Positions 36,921 through 45,241 of a stretch of DNA of 64,000 bases are shown one piece after another (the stretch's first letter is position 1; each line of letters begins with the position of its first letter). The stretch is from Billgrantia saliphila. GTDB lineage: Bacteria > Pseudomonadota > Gammaproteobacteria > Pseudomonadales > Halomonadaceae. Below the pieces are notes generated by a model. The model searched no databases and had not been told where the DNA came from. It saw only the letters and a list, made by a program, of their open reading frames with translations. The position numbers were made by a program, and so were the translations under genes. The stretch spans positions 1 to 64,000 of the forward strand of contig NZ_PJRN01000001.1 in the NCBI RefSeq assembly GCF_002930105.1, read 5' to 3'.

Positions 36921-37640
36921 ATGCGCGCGGTGGTATGGAACTCCTTCAAATTAGTACTGATGTCGCTGGGGAGCGTGCTGCTGCTGGCGGCGCTGCTGTT
37001 TGTCGGCGCCAATCTCTGGGTGCTGGGCCAGACCCACTCGCGGATCGAGCTTGAGCTGCCGCTGTGCGGCCCCGATCGGGTCGGCATCGTGTTCGGCACC
37101 TCGCACTGGACTCGCAGCGGGCGTCGCAACCCCCATTTCGACGCGCGTATCCATGCCGCCTCGCGCTTGATTCGCCTCGGTCGAATCGAGCATCTGCTAC
37201 TCTCCGGCGACAATCGGACGCGTTACTACAACGAGCCCATTACCATGTGGCGTGACCTGCGTGCCCAATCCGTACGCGACCAGGACATGACCCTCGATTA
37301 CGCCGGTTTCAGTACTTTCGATACCTTGGCGCGGGCGCGGGACGTGTTCGGTGTCGAGCGGGCACTCTTGGTGACCCAGGCTTGGCACCTGCCACGGGCC
37401 TTGTTCATTGCCGATGCGCTCGGTCTCGAGGTGAATGGATGCGCCGCGCCGGAGCGTCCGGTGACCGGGCTATGGCGGCTGAGAGCGAGGGAATGGGTGG
37501 CACGGGCAGCCACGGTGGGGGATCTTTACTTGTGGGGACGGGAACCCTACTTCCTGGGACCGCTGGAGCCGCTGCAGATCGCCCCGCCCACTTGGCAGCA
37601 GTGGCTGGAGCTTGAGTTGGAGCCGGAGTACGCCAACTAG
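36921..37640 (+). CDS. SanA-like DUF218 membrane protein
   Basis: A 239-residue protein with one N-terminal transmembrane segment (LMSLGSVLLLAALLFVGANL) and a periplasmic or cytoplasmic-facing DUF218 domain. Signatures are GIVFGTSHWTRSGRRNPHFD, HLLLSGDNRTRYYNEP, DYAGFSTFDTLARA and VTQAWHLPRALFIADALG, matching SanA of E. coli, which affects envelope permeability to vancomycin. The biochemical role is not settled. ATG 36921 is chosen because the region upstream to 36831 is not conserved-like. It is 159 bp after sufT and probably independent. Confidence 0.87.
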   Translation: MRAVVWNSFKLVLMSLGSVLLLAALLFVGANLWVLGQTHSRIELELPLCGPDRVGIVFGTSHWTRSGRRNPHFDARIHAASRLIRLGRIEHLLLSGDNRTRYYNEPITMWRDLRAQSVRDQDMTLDYAGFSTFDTLARARDVFGVERALLVTQAWHLPRALFIADALGLEVNGCAAPERPVTGLWRLRAREWVARAATVGDLYLWGREPYFLGPLEPLQIAPPTWQQWLELELEPEYAN

Positions 37641-37655
37641 CCGATACCGAACGAA

Positions 37656-38099
37656 TTAGCGGCGACGCTGCTTCTGCAGGCGGTAGAGCTCACGGATCAA
37701 GGCGCGGCAATCCTTCCAGCACTGTTCCACGACCGGCTCCAGGGGAGCGGGAAGGGGATGGGTGTAAAGGGTGGACAGCGCTTGCATCAGCACGCGCTCC
37801 TGCTCGAGCAGTTCGCCAATGACGACCTGGCTCTCGTTGCCTACGAAGCTTTTCAGACGGCTCCATAGCCACATGTAATCGTCGCGTTCGACGTCGGCAT
37901 CCCGGGGTAGCAGGTCGAGGTGACGGCGGGCCAGTTCCTGCAGCTTGCGCATTGCCTTGGCCCTGGCTTCGTAATGGGGCTTCAGGGCCTCGCGCAGCGA
38001 GGGACGCAGGCGCTCGAGATTGTCCTGAAAGTAATCGATGCTGTCAGCCAGCGCTTCCAACACGCCGTCCATCGCCACTTGGCGATTATCGAGAAACAT
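37656..38099 (-). CDS. Helical conserved hypothetical protein
   Basis: A 147-residue, wholly alpha-helical soluble protein with basic C-terminus (YRLQKQRRR). Its pattern of long amphipathic helices (ALADSIDYFQDNLERLRPSL and LKPHYEARAKAMRKLQELAR) is like four-helix-bundle stress proteins such as DUF2383, but I cannot assign it. It lies 110 bp downstream of rimK on the same strand and may be cotranscribed, though the gap allows its own promoter. Confidence 0.55.
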   Translation of the reverse strand: MFLDNRQVAMDGVLEALADSIDYFQDNLERLRPSLREALKPHYEARAKAMRKLQELARRHLDLLPRDADVERDDYMWLWSRLKSFVGNESQVVIGELLEQERVLMQALSTLYTHPLPAPLEPVVEQCWKDCRALIRELYRLQKQRRR

Positions 38100-38209
38100 G
38101 AGCGGTCACCTCCTCCGGTGACGCAGATTGTGGCGGGGGAAACACTGTTTTGCTACCCCCCGCAGCCAAAATATGTCCCTTTCTACAAATTCGGGCGCTT
38201 TTCTCGCAA

Positions 38210-39124
38210 TTACCCCTTGGGCTTAGGCGGCGCCTTGACCTTGCGCTCGGAAGAAGCATTCTTTTCGATATGCTCGATGATCAGGCCGGCAATGTCCTTG
38301 CCGGTCGCGGTTTCGATGCCTTGCAGCCCCGGCGAGGAATTGACTTCCATGATCACCGGACCGTGGTTGGCACGCAGCAGATCGACCCCCGCGACCCGCA
38401 GGCCCATCGCCTTGGCGGCACGAATCGCCGTGGAGCGTTCCTCGGGTGTGATGCGAATGAGGCTGGCCGTCCCGCCGCGATGCAGGTTGGAGCGGAACTC
38501 GCCCTCGGCGGCCTGTCGTTTCATCGAGGCCACCACCTTGTCACCGACCACCAGGCAGCGGATATCGGCGCCGCGGGCCTCCTTGATGTACTCCTGCACC
38601 ATGATATTGGCCTTCATGCCCATGAAGGCCTGAATTACCGATTCCGCCGCCTGATTGGTCTCGGCCAGTACCACACCGATGCCCTGAGTGCCTTCCAGCA
38701 GCTTGATCACCAGTGGGGCGCCCTTGACCATGGTGATCAGGTCGGGAATGTCATCCGGCGAGTGGGCGAAACCGGTGATCGGCAGCCCCAATCCCTTGCG
38801 CGACAGCAACTGCAGTGAGCGCAGCTTGTCGCGAGAGCGGGTAATCGACACCGAGTCGTTGAGCACGTAGGTGCCCATCATCTCGAACTGACGCAATACG
38901 GCGCAGCCGTAGAACGTCACTGAGGCACCGATGCGCGGAATCACGGCATCGAAGGGTTCGAGTTCCACGCCCTTGAGATGAATCGAAGGGTGATGGGCGG
39001 CGATGCTCATGTAGCAGCGCAGGGTGTCGACCACCCGTATGGTGTGGCCACGCTGCTCGGCGGCCTCCATCAGGCGGCGAGTGGAGTAGAGATTGCGGTT
39101 GCGGGACAACAGCGCGATATGCAT
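38210..39124 (-). CDS. rimK: Ribosomal protein S6 glutamate ligase RimK
   Basis: A 304-residue ATP-grasp ligase that adds glutamate residues to the C-terminus of ribosomal protein S6. [20 protein letters not shown] is the family start, and the ATP-grasp core has [40 protein letters not shown] and the metal-binding EVNSSPGL. The C-terminus is extended by a basic tail ([12 protein letters not shown]). It is the third gene of an operon after rimB and a DUF3549 gene. Known link: in Pseudomonas RimK activity changes ribosome composition and c-di-GMP-linked behaviour. Confidence 0.95.
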   Translation of the reverse strand: MHIALLSRNRNLYSTRRLMEAAEQRGHTIRVVDTLRCYMSIAAHHPSIHLKGVELEPFDAVIPRIGASVTFYGCAVLRQFEMMGTYVLNDSVSITRSRDKLRSLQLLSRKGLGLPITGFAHSPDDIPDLITMVKGAPLVIKLLEGTQGIGVVLAETNQAAESVIQAFMGMKANIMVQEYIKEARGADIRCLVVGDKVVASMKRQAAEGEFRSNLHRGGTASLIRITPEERSTAIRAAKAMGLRVAGVDLLRANHGPVIMEVNSSPGLQGIETATGKDIAGLIIEHIEKNASSERKVKAPPKPKG

Positions 39125-39154
39125 CGGAGGCTCCGGAGCGGAAAAGCCGGTGGA

Positions 39155-39592
39155 TCAGGGTTCGCCATGCAGGAAAGTGGCCCCTGGGGCCACGAGTAGG
39201 CGGCGTAAGGCACGGCGGCCGAGCAGCATGGGATGGCTCATGTCGCGACGATCGGCCAGCGTCAGCTCGACCATCATTTCCAGTTTGCCCATCTGCAGCG
39301 GGGTGCGAATGACATAGCGCCACTCTCTTTGACCGTTGGAACTGGTAACGCGTCGACGATCGTGGAGGTGGGTGCGGAATACGTGAGGCGGTGTTTCCCT
39401 GCCGCCGCTGCGAGTCGTGAAGCTGACCCAAAGGTGGCCTTCATCCTCGAAGATTTCGATGTCCTCGGCGTGCAAGGCGGAGGTGCGCGCGCCGGTATCC
39501 GCCTTGGCGCACACCGTCATGCCGATTTCGGGCAGCGTGACCATCTCACGGCGACCGATGACAGCCTTGGGCGTGTAGGGAAGTTCCTTCAT
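39155..39592 (-). CDS. rimB: RimB-type retropepsin-like protease
   Basis: A 145-residue protein of the retropepsin-like aspartic protease group once called ATP-dependent zinc protease (DUF785). The active-site motif is AKADTGARTSALHAEDIE (Asp-Thr-Gly) and the C-terminal MLLGRRALRRLLVAPG is conserved. In Pseudomonas, RimB acts with RimK on ribosomal protein S6. ATG 39592 with GGAAAGGA upstream is chosen; the longer frame to 39673 overlaps the upstream gene. rimK starts 30 bp after its stop. Confidence 0.88.
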   Translation of the reverse strand: MKELPYTPKAVIGRREMVTLPEIGMTVCAKADTGARTSALHAEDIEIFEDEGHLWVSFTTRSGGRETPPHVFRTHLHDRRRVTSSNGQREWRYVIRTPLQMGKLEMMVELTLADRRDMSHPMLLGRRALRRLLVAPGATFLHGEP

Positions 39593-39617
39593 TGCATTCC
39601 TTTCCAACTGCTCATGC

Positions 39618-40655
39618 TTATTGGCCGAGGCCGACGAGACGCCGACCGATGGCGGAGTCCCGCGACGCTTCACGCAGGATCATAAGCACCGGCAGGCGCA
39701 GGCGGGGAATCAGTGCCAGGTCGCGAGCGGCAGAGGCGAAATTGGCTCGAGGCTGTTCCGCCAGCCGCAACAGGAATCGCGGCAGGCGTTCGGCGTCTTC
39801 GAGATGCATCCAGCCGCGCCCGGCGATGGCAGCCAGCAGGTCGGGGCCGCAGGCTGCGTTGTCGTCGAGCAGCGTGTCGAACCAGGCGCCGGCGACCGTC
39901 TCGGAAGCACCACCGACTGCCCGCACGCAGGCGCACAGAACTTCCAGGTCGCCCTGGGTTGCAGCCCGTTCCCCGCGCTCGCGCAGTGTCCGCGCAAGCG
40001 CATCCGGTGCCGCCACATGCTCCAGACAGTAGCATAGCGAGACCAGTACTTCGCGCGGCAGCGTCGGCAGCCTTGCAGCCAGCTCACGGGCGCCGTCGTC
40101 GTCCAGACGCACGATGAAATCGGCTAGGCCCTGCAGTCCCAGAAACTGCCAGTCGACTTCCTGCTGGCCGCTGAGATAGGCCTCCACCGGTTCCAGGTGG
40201 GGGCTGGCCGGCTTGCCCATGCTCTGCGTTGCACGAGCGTGCAGCATGGCCTGGAAAGGCAGCGAGGGGGTGAAGGCAAGCGGATTGTCCTGCATCAGGT
40301 TGTCCACCGCCTCCGCCTCGTCATTCTCTGCAGTGCTCCCGATGCGCGTTACATTGCGACCCAAGGTGACCAGCAGCCGCTCCAGGAAGGCATCCCGGGG
40401 AGCCGGTACCAGCTGGCCCTGTTCATCGAGGGGAAGGGCGAGGAACCAGATCAACGGATCGACCAGGTCGCCCAGACGGAAGACGATGCCAAGGCGTGCC
40501 TGACCCTGCCAGGGAAGCGGCCAGGGGATTGTGCCTTCCTCGAAGCGCGACAGGGTGTCCAGGGCGCACGGCTCTACTCGACGGCCCATATGGTAGAGGC
40601 TGACCTCGGCGCCGGTGCGTGCAAAGAAATCGTGAAGCGTGTGGATTGGCTGCAT
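39618..40655 (-). CDS. DUF3549 family protein
   Basis: A 345-residue soluble protein of unknown function typical of marine gammaproteobacteria. It opens with IHTLHDFFARTGAEVSLYHM and RRVEPC, has an alpha-beta N-terminal half and a C-terminal half of repeated helices like HEAT or ARM repeats (ARELAARLPTLPREVLVSLC). GGGAG is six bases before ATG 40655. Its stop is 25 bp before rimB, so DUF3549, rimB and rimK form one operon, suggesting a role connected with ribosomal S6 modification. That link is inferred from position only. Confidence 0.85.
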   Translation of the reverse strand: MQPIHTLHDFFARTGAEVSLYHMGRRVEPCALDTLSRFEEGTIPWPLPWQGQARLGIVFRLGDLVDPLIWFLALPLDEQGQLVPAPRDAFLERLLVTLGRNVTRIGSTAENDEAEAVDNLMQDNPLAFTPSLPFQAMLHARATQSMGKPASPHLEPVEAYLSGQQEVDWQFLGLQGLADFIVRLDDDGARELAARLPTLPREVLVSLCYCLEHVAAPDALARTLRERGERAATQGDLEVLCACVRAVGGASETVAGAWFDTLLDDNAACGPDLLAAIAGRGWMHLEDAERLPRFLLRLAEQPRANFASAARDLALIPRLRLPVLMILREASRDSAIGRRLVGLGQ

Positions 40656-40972
40656 GTCGGCTCCCATTTGAGCGTGAACTCTACCGTGCCGGCCGGGGGC
40701 TTGTCAGCCACCCTGCGGGGCTGGCCGCCTGGATTGATCAAGAAATGATCATGCCTGGCGATCCCCCGGTTTCTCTGCTACTGCGACGAGTTTCCATAGC
40801 TTATCCACAGCCTCTTGCAGCGAATCTGTGCATTACCCTCCCGCGCAGCTACGCTATGGCTGACATAACCAAGGGCTATTGGAGTTGCGCAGTGTTATTT
40901 TCTACTGTAACTGCTTGGATGGAATAAATTTCAGCTTTAATATTCCAAATAAATATTGTGGAGGTGGGTCAT
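40656..40972. other. Regulatory gap between DUF3549 and the amino acid ABC operon
   Basis: This 317-bp non-coding stretch separates divergent operons. It becomes AT-rich towards the transporter (40885-40955) and contains a small inverted repeat TGATCA-AGAAA-TGATCA (40736-40752). No ORF here looks genuine. I could not place a convincing promoter. Confidence 0.45.
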
Positions 40973-41731
40973 ATGAAGCGCTCTTTTGCCGCGGTGATGC
41001 TATCCGGTGTTCTGGGCCTGGTTGGCGGTCTCGCTCAGGCTGCCGATGACGTGCTCAAGGTGGGCATGTCGGGCAGCTACTTTCCTTTCACTTTCGTCGA
41101 GCAGGACACGCTCAAGGGCTTCGAAGTGGATGTCATGCGTGCCGTAGGCGAGGAGTTGGGCGTGGAGGTTCAGTTCGAGACCGCCAACTTCTCCGGCCTG
41201 TTCGGCATGCTCGAGTCCGGCCGTATCGATACCATCGCCAACCAGATCACGATCACCGAGGAGCGTCAGGCCAAGTATCTCTTCACTGAACCGTACGTCT
41301 ATGACGGCGCGCAAGTGGTGGTCAGGGCCGGTAACGACGAGATCTCCGGGGTCGAGGATCTCAGGGGCAAGCGTGTCGCCGTCAACCTCGGCTCGAACTA
41401 CGAGCAATTGCTGCGCGAGCTGCCTTTCGCCGATGAGATCGATATCCGCACTTATGACAGCAATATAGAACAGGACACCGCCCTGGGGCGTGTCGATGCG
41501 TTTGTCATGGACCGAGTGAGCGCCAGCCAGGTGATTCAGGAGAAGCCGCTGCCTCTGCAGCTTGCCGGCGAACCGTTCTCGAGCATACGCAATGCCTTGC
41601 CGTTCCGTGACACCGAAGCGGATCGCGCACTGCGTGACCGGGTCGACGAGGCGCTCGCTGCACTGCGCGAGGACGGCACGCTGACGGCGATCTCCGAGCG
41701 CTGGTTCGGTACCGATATCACACGTCCGTGA
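40973..41731 (+). CDS. Polar amino acid/cystine-type ABC transporter binding protein
   Basis: A 252-residue periplasmic solute-binding protein. Residues 1-23 are a signal peptide ending AQA. The mature protein starts ADDVLKVGMSGSYFPFTFVE and carries the family landmarks GFEVDVMRAVGEELGVEV, GMLESGRIDTIANQITITEE and ISGVEDLRGKRVAVNLGSNY. Resemblance is to cystine or polar amino acid binding proteins (FliY/TcyA group). GGAGG lies before the ATG. It heads a three-gene operon with a permease and ATPase. Confidence 0.9.
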   Translation: MKRSFAAVMLSGVLGLVGGLAQAADDVLKVGMSGSYFPFTFVEQDTLKGFEVDVMRAVGEELGVEVQFETANFSGLFGMLESGRIDTIANQITITEERQAKYLFTEPYVYDGAQVVVRAGNDEISGVEDLRGKRVAVNLGSNYEQLLRELPFADEIDIRTYDSNIEQDTALGRVDAFVMDRVSASQVIQEKPLPLQLAGEPFSSIRNALPFRDTEADRALRDRVDEALAALREDGTLTAISERWFGTDITRP

Positions 41732-41746
41732 TCCGAGCGTCCCAAC

Positions 41747-42421
41747 GTGCGAATCCTCGATTTCGATTACATGCTGGGGCTGGTGCCCATTCTGCTGCGC
41801 TATCTGCCGCTGACGCTGCAGATGGCCGCGGCGGGCATGGCCCTGGCCCTCGTCCTGTCCTGCGGTCTGGCCGTGATCCGCGTGTTGAGAATACCGGGAT
41901 TGAACGCCGCCACGATGCTGTTCATCTCTTTCTTTCGTGGCACACCGCTGCTGGTGCAGCTGTTCCTGTTCTACTATGGTCTGCCGCAAGTGCTGGCCTT
42001 CCTGACCCAGATAAACGGCATCACCGCGACCATCATGGGGCTCACGCTGCATTTCTCTGCCTACATGGCGGAGTCGATTCGCGCCGCCATCGTTGGCGTC
42101 GACCGTAGCCAGACCGAGGCTGCCCTGTCGATCGGCATGACCAACAGTCAGCTGATGCGACGCATCGTGCTGCCTCAGGCGACACGCGTCGCCGTTCCGA
42201 CTCTGATGAATTACTTCATCGACATGATCAAGGCGACGTCGTTGGCCTTTACGCTGGGCGTCACGGAGTTGATGGGGGCGACACAGAAAGAGGCGGCCGG
42301 AAGCTTTCTCTATTTCGAAGCCTTCATCACGGTGGCGGTCATGTACTGGATCATTGTCGAGCTGCTGGCCTGGTTCCAGAGATGGCTGGAGGGGCGACTC
42401 AACAGGGCATATCGCAGATGA
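41747..42421 (+). CDS. Amino acid ABC transporter permease
   Basis: A 224-residue inner-membrane permease of the HisMQ/TcyB type with about five transmembrane segments. Family marks are FISFFRGTPLLVQLFLFYYG and the EAA loop EAALSIGMTNSQLMRRIVLP, which docks to the ATPase. The start appears to be GTG 41747 with only a weak ribosome binding site, 15 bp after the binding-protein stop. It overlaps the ATPase gene by ATGA. A single permease implies a homodimer in the membrane. Confidence 0.92.
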   Translation: MRILDFDYMLGLVPILLRYLPLTLQMAAAGMALALVLSCGLAVIRVLRIPGLNAATMLFISFFRGTPLLVQLFLFYYGLPQVLAFLTQINGITATIMGLTLHFSAYMAESIRAAIVGVDRSQTEAALSIGMTNSQLMRRIVLPQATRVAVPTLMNYFIDMIKATSLAFTLGVTELMGATQKEAAGSFLYFEAFITVAVMYWIIVELLAWFQRWLEGRLNRAYRR

Positions 42422-43176
42422 TCAGGATCGCCAACCTCGTCAAACGCTTCGGCGACAATACCGTGCTCGATGGCATCGATCTGGAAATCGAGCAGGGCGA
42501 GATCATCGTGGTCATCGGTCCTTCGGGGACCGGCAAATCTACGCTGCTGCGCTGTATCAATTTCCTCGAGCGCCCGGACGCAGGCCGCCTGGTCATCGGC
42601 GATCTCGACGTCGACGTCACGCGAGCCAGCCGTGCCGATATCCTGGCGGCGCGACGGCGCACGGCTTTCGTCTTCCAGAACTATGCTCTGTTCGCTCACA
42701 AGACGGCTCTCGAAAACATCGCCGAGGGATTGATCGTGGTGAATCGCTGGTCCAAAGCCAAGGCTCATGCGCGAGCCAGGGAGATCCTTCAGCGCATCGG
42801 CTTGGCCGATCGCGCGGATGCCTATCCGGCTTCGCTCTCCGGCGGTCAGCAGCAGCGCGTCGGCATCGGCCGTGCCATGGCAGCCCAGGCCGAGGTGATA
42901 CTGTTCGACGAGCCGACCTCGTCGTTGGATCCCGAATGGGTGGAAGAGGTGCTGGCGTTGATGAAGCAGCTGGCGCGCGAGCGCCAGACCATGCTGGTGG
43001 TTACCCACGAAATGAGCTTCGCGCGGGACGTGGCGGATCGAGTGGTGTTCATGGAGGGGGGGCGCATCGTCGAGCAGGGGCCGCCCTCGCAGCTGTTCAA
43101 CGCGCCGCGCGATCCACGTACGCAGGATTTCCTGCGCAAGATACTTGGAGGCCAGCCGTCTGCGGCGGTGTCTTGA
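42418..43176 (+). CDS. Amino acid ABC transporter ATP-binding protein
   Basis: A 252-residue ATPase of the polar amino acid uptake family. Walker A is GPSGTGKST, signature LSGGQQQRVGIGRAM, Walker B VILFDEPTSSLDPE and the H-loop VVTHEMSFARDVADRVVFM, all intact. ATG 42418 overlaps the permease stop. It completes the transporter. Import of cystine or another polar amino acid is likely; a nearby gamma-glutamylcyclotransferase gene hints at thiol metabolism but does not prove it. Confidence 0.93.
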   Translation: MIRIANLVKRFGDNTVLDGIDLEIEQGEIIVVIGPSGTGKSTLLRCINFLERPDAGRLVIGDLDVDVTRASRADILAARRRTAFVFQNYALFAHKTALENIAEGLIVVNRWSKAKAHARAREILQRIGLADRADAYPASLSGGQQQRVGIGRAMAAQAEVILFDEPTSSLDPEWVEEVLALMKQLARERQTMLVVTHEMSFARDVADRVVFMEGGRIVEQGPPSQLFNAPRDPRTQDFLRKILGGQPSAAVS

Positions 43177-43251
43177 GACACGAGGAGGGTCACGGGGACG
43201 ATGGGGGGCTGTGTTATGCGATAATGGTCGCCTCAACGACCAGGAGATCCC

Positions 43252-43584
43252 ATGACAGTCCACGAGGAACTCGACGTAGCGCTTCGCCGCCTCGAGGCCA
43301 CCATGAAGGCCACCAACATGTGGCGCATGTCAGCGCCCGACACCGAGGCGTTCGAGAGTCAGCAGCCCTTCTGCATCGATACCATGGCGTTGCCCCAGTG
43401 GCTGCGATTCGTCTTCATTGCCCGGTTGGATGCACTGATCGAGGCCGAAGCCCCGATGCCGGAAAAATGCGACGTGGCGCCGGCCGTGGCGGCTTATCTG
43501 ATTCAGGAAGGAGCTCGCACTCAGGATCGTCTGTTGATGTGCAAGGCCGTGGAGGAGATCGACCGTCTGGTGACCGAGAACTGA
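43252..43584 (+). CDS. yqcC: YqcC family protein
   Basis: A 110-residue helical protein of the YqcC family (DUF446). Conserved features are ATNMWRMSAPDTEAFESQQP, FCIDTMALPQWLRFVFIARL and the end helix. Function is unknown; in many gammaproteobacteria the gene neighbours truC, which encodes the tRNA pseudouridine synthase for U65, but no truC is here. GGAG lies before the ATG. The next gene follows after 23 bp and is likely cotranscribed. Confidence 0.88.
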   Translation: MTVHEELDVALRRLEATMKATNMWRMSAPDTEAFESQQPFCIDTMALPQWLRFVFIARLDALIEAEAPMPEKCDVAPAVAAYLIQEGARTQDRLLMCKAVEEIDRLVTEN

Positions 43585-43607
43585 CTGGCGGGAGGTGGCA
43601 GGACCGC

Positions 43608-44108
43608 ATGCCGTATTATTTCGCCTATGGCAGCAACATGAACGTGGCTCGGGTCGAGGCGCGCATCGGTGTCGTTCGGCGTGCCCTGGCCGGTGTGCTG
43701 CACGGTCATGCACTGCGCTTCGACAAGGCCTCGCGTATCGCCGGCCTGGCTCATGCCAACGTAGTACCCGCTTCGGGTGAGCGGGTCGAGGGCGCGCTGT
43801 TCGAACTGTTGCATCCTGAGCAGATCGAACGGATGGATCCTTACGAAGGCTACCCTCACGACTACCAGAGGCAGCGTCGTGCGATCGTCACCGCCGAGGG
43901 GGCGATCGAGGCTTGGGTCTATATCGCGGCTCCCGGCACCACCGCTGATGCGTTGAGGCCCGCCAGCGAATACCTGGCGCACCTATTGGCGGGCAAGCCC
44001 TTCCTCAGTGCCGATTATCACCGTCGGCTGACCAGGGTGGACGCGGTTAGCGGCCTCGATGACGGCGCTCTGGAACAGCTCGGCCTGTCCCGACACAGCC
44101 CACGTTGA
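43608..44108 (+). CDS. Gamma-glutamylcyclotransferase family protein
   Basis: A 166-residue protein of the GGCT fold. The substrate loop is YYFAYGSNMN near the N-terminus, and the glutamate of MDPYEGYPHDYQRQ is the expected catalytic acid. Members turn gamma-glutamyl peptides into 5-oxoproline, or handle gamma-glutamylamines; this one has a plain single domain. GGAGG lies upstream of the ATG. It shares an operon with yqcC. Confidence 0.88.
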   Translation: MPYYFAYGSNMNVARVEARIGVVRRALAGVLHGHALRFDKASRIAGLAHANVVPASGERVEGALFELLHPEQIERMDPYEGYPHDYQRQRRAIVTAEGAIEAWVYIAAPGTTADALRPASEYLAHLLAGKPFLSADYHRRLTRVDAVSGLDDGALEQLGLSRHSPR

Positions 44109-44174
44109 TCCGGCCGGAGCATGACGAACGAGGCCGCCAACCGGCGGGCCTCGTCGTGCTGGTTGCCTGGCCTG

Positions 44175-44234
44175 TCAGAAGCGATAGCTGACGCCGGCCA
44201 TGAAGACCCAGGGATCGATGCTCACCGAGCCCAG
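44175..44234 (-). pseudogene. C-terminal remnant of a second OmpW-type porin
   Basis: Read on the minus strand, 19 codons plus a stop encode LGSVSIDPWVFMAGVSYRF, which matches the end of E. coli OmpW (SVRLDPWVFMFSAGYRF) including the terminal phenylalanine needed for barrel assembly. Nothing upstream continues the protein; the intact ompW terminator lies immediately before it. It is a relic of a tandem copy that was deleted. Confidence 0.75.
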
Positions 44235-44239
44235 AACGA

Positions 44240-44266
44240 AAAAAACGCCGGGCATAAGCCCGGCGT
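44240..44266 (-). terminator. Terminator of the ompW-like gene
   Basis: A perfect 9-bp stem (44245-44253 with 44258-44266), ATAA loop, and on the minus strand a run of six T. It lies 21 bp past the stop of the ompW-like gene. Confidence 0.92.
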
Positions 44267-44287
44267 GATATGGCAACTGCTTTCTAA

Positions 44288-44890
44288 TCAGAAGCGGAAG
44301 GTCACCCCGCCGCCGATGGTTACCGGGTCCACTTTAACTTCAACTTCGCTGCCACCCGCGGAGACATCAGAGTGGACTTCGGCATAATTGGCGAAGCCGT
44401 TGAGCATGAGATTGTCGGTGATGGCAAGGTCGATTCCGACCTGGCCGGCAGCACCGTAGCTATTATCTGCGTTGATGCCATCCGGCTCGCCGGAGAAGCG
44501 GGTGTAGTTGACCCCTGCGCCGACGTACGGCTGTACCTTGGAGTCCAGCCCGCCCAGCGGATAGTAGTTCACCAGCAGATTGACTGGCATGCGGTCAATG
44601 GAGCCAATGCCGGTGCCACCGAGGGCGAGATCGTGCTCGATCTTCTCCGAGCTGTTCAGCTCGACGCCGACCTTGTCGTGAAAAAGGTAACCGGCACCGA
44701 AGGTAAAGCCGCGAGCATCGTCGATTGAAAGATCCTGGCCGGCCACCTGGCCATTATCGGAACTCGGTTCGGACTGGGCGAAACCGCCGCGTACGAAGGC
44801 ATCACCAGCGCCATAAGCCAGGGCCGCCTGGCTCGCGAGGGTGAAGCCGGCAGCGATGGCCACCACAGATAGCAGACGAGTCGTTTTCAT
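44288..44890 (-). CDS. OmpW family outer membrane protein
   Basis: A 200-residue eight-stranded beta-barrel protein. Residues 1-25 are a signal peptide (cut after ALA). Family marks are GAGYLFHDKVGVELNSSEK, the segment NLLVNYYPLGGLDSKVQPYVGAGVNYTRF and the terminal strand ending VTFRF. OmpW porins form narrow channels for small hydrophobic compounds, and expression tracks osmolarity and oxygen in other species. ATG 44890 (AGGAGG 8 bases upstream) is chosen over GTG 44893. The mature protein is acidic, as expected in halophiles. Confidence 0.9.
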   Translation of the reverse strand: MKTTRLLSVVAIAAGFTLASQAALAYGAGDAFVRGGFAQSEPSSDNGQVAGQDLSIDDARGFTFGAGYLFHDKVGVELNSSEKIEHDLALGGTGIGSIDRMPVNLLVNYYPLGGLDSKVQPYVGAGVNYTRFSGEPDGINADNSYGAAGQVGIDLAITDNLMLNGFANYAEVHSDVSAGGSEVEVKVDPVTIGGGVTFRF

Positions 44891-45140
44891 CACAGCGTCC
44901 TCCTGGTTTTGCTAGCGCCGGGTGATTCCGGTGACTTGGATGTAGAGAGTATAGGAACACTGTTTCTAAAAGTCCTGTTTAATTTTGTTATTGCCGCATC
45001 GTGCTGTTCAGTGGGAATAATTTCGCTCGTGGCTAATTTTTTTGCCTTGCATATGCGGAGCGTAAGGCTACAAGGTGTACAACTATTTCCGTTATGCAGC
45101 ATTGGCATGGGACGAAGGGAAGCGCTAAGTCTTGTCTAAG
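44891..45140. other. Divergent regulatory gap upstream of ompW and the 7-bp repeat
   Basis: This 250-bp stretch is AT-rich around 44945-45045 and holds TATACT (minus strand, 44948-44953), a probable -10 for the ompW-like gene. On the plus strand it leads into the tandem repeat array. No supported gene; the open frame from 45094 exists because the repeat has no stop codons. Confidence 0.45.
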
Positions 45141-45231
45141 CGACAGGCGACAGGCGACAGGCGACAGGCGACAGGCGACAGGCGACAGGCGACAGGCGAC
45201 AGGCGACAGGCGACAGGCGACAGGCGACAGG
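45141..45231 (+). repeat. Thirteen perfect tandem copies of the heptamer CGACAGG
   Basis: The 7-bp unit CGACAGG is repeated exactly 13 times with no variation (91 bp). The last copy runs into the ribosome binding site (AGGAG, 45229-45233) of the small membrane protein gene that starts at 45242. A 7-bp unit shifts frame and promoter spacing by one step per copy, the design of slippage-driven phase variation. The array has no stops in any frame. Confidence 0.97.
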
Positions 45232-45241
45232 AGACGAGACG

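Noticed and set aside
42354-43607. Long frame linking the ABC ATPase region to the gamma-glutamylcyclotransferase
   Set aside because: Only the last 166 codons, from ATG 43608, resemble a protein; the earlier part is a wrong-frame reading of two other genes.
45141-45231. Repeat array considered as a CRISPR or plasmid iteron
   Set aside because: The units are 7 bp with no spacers, no cas genes and no replication gene nearby; tandem slippage fits better.
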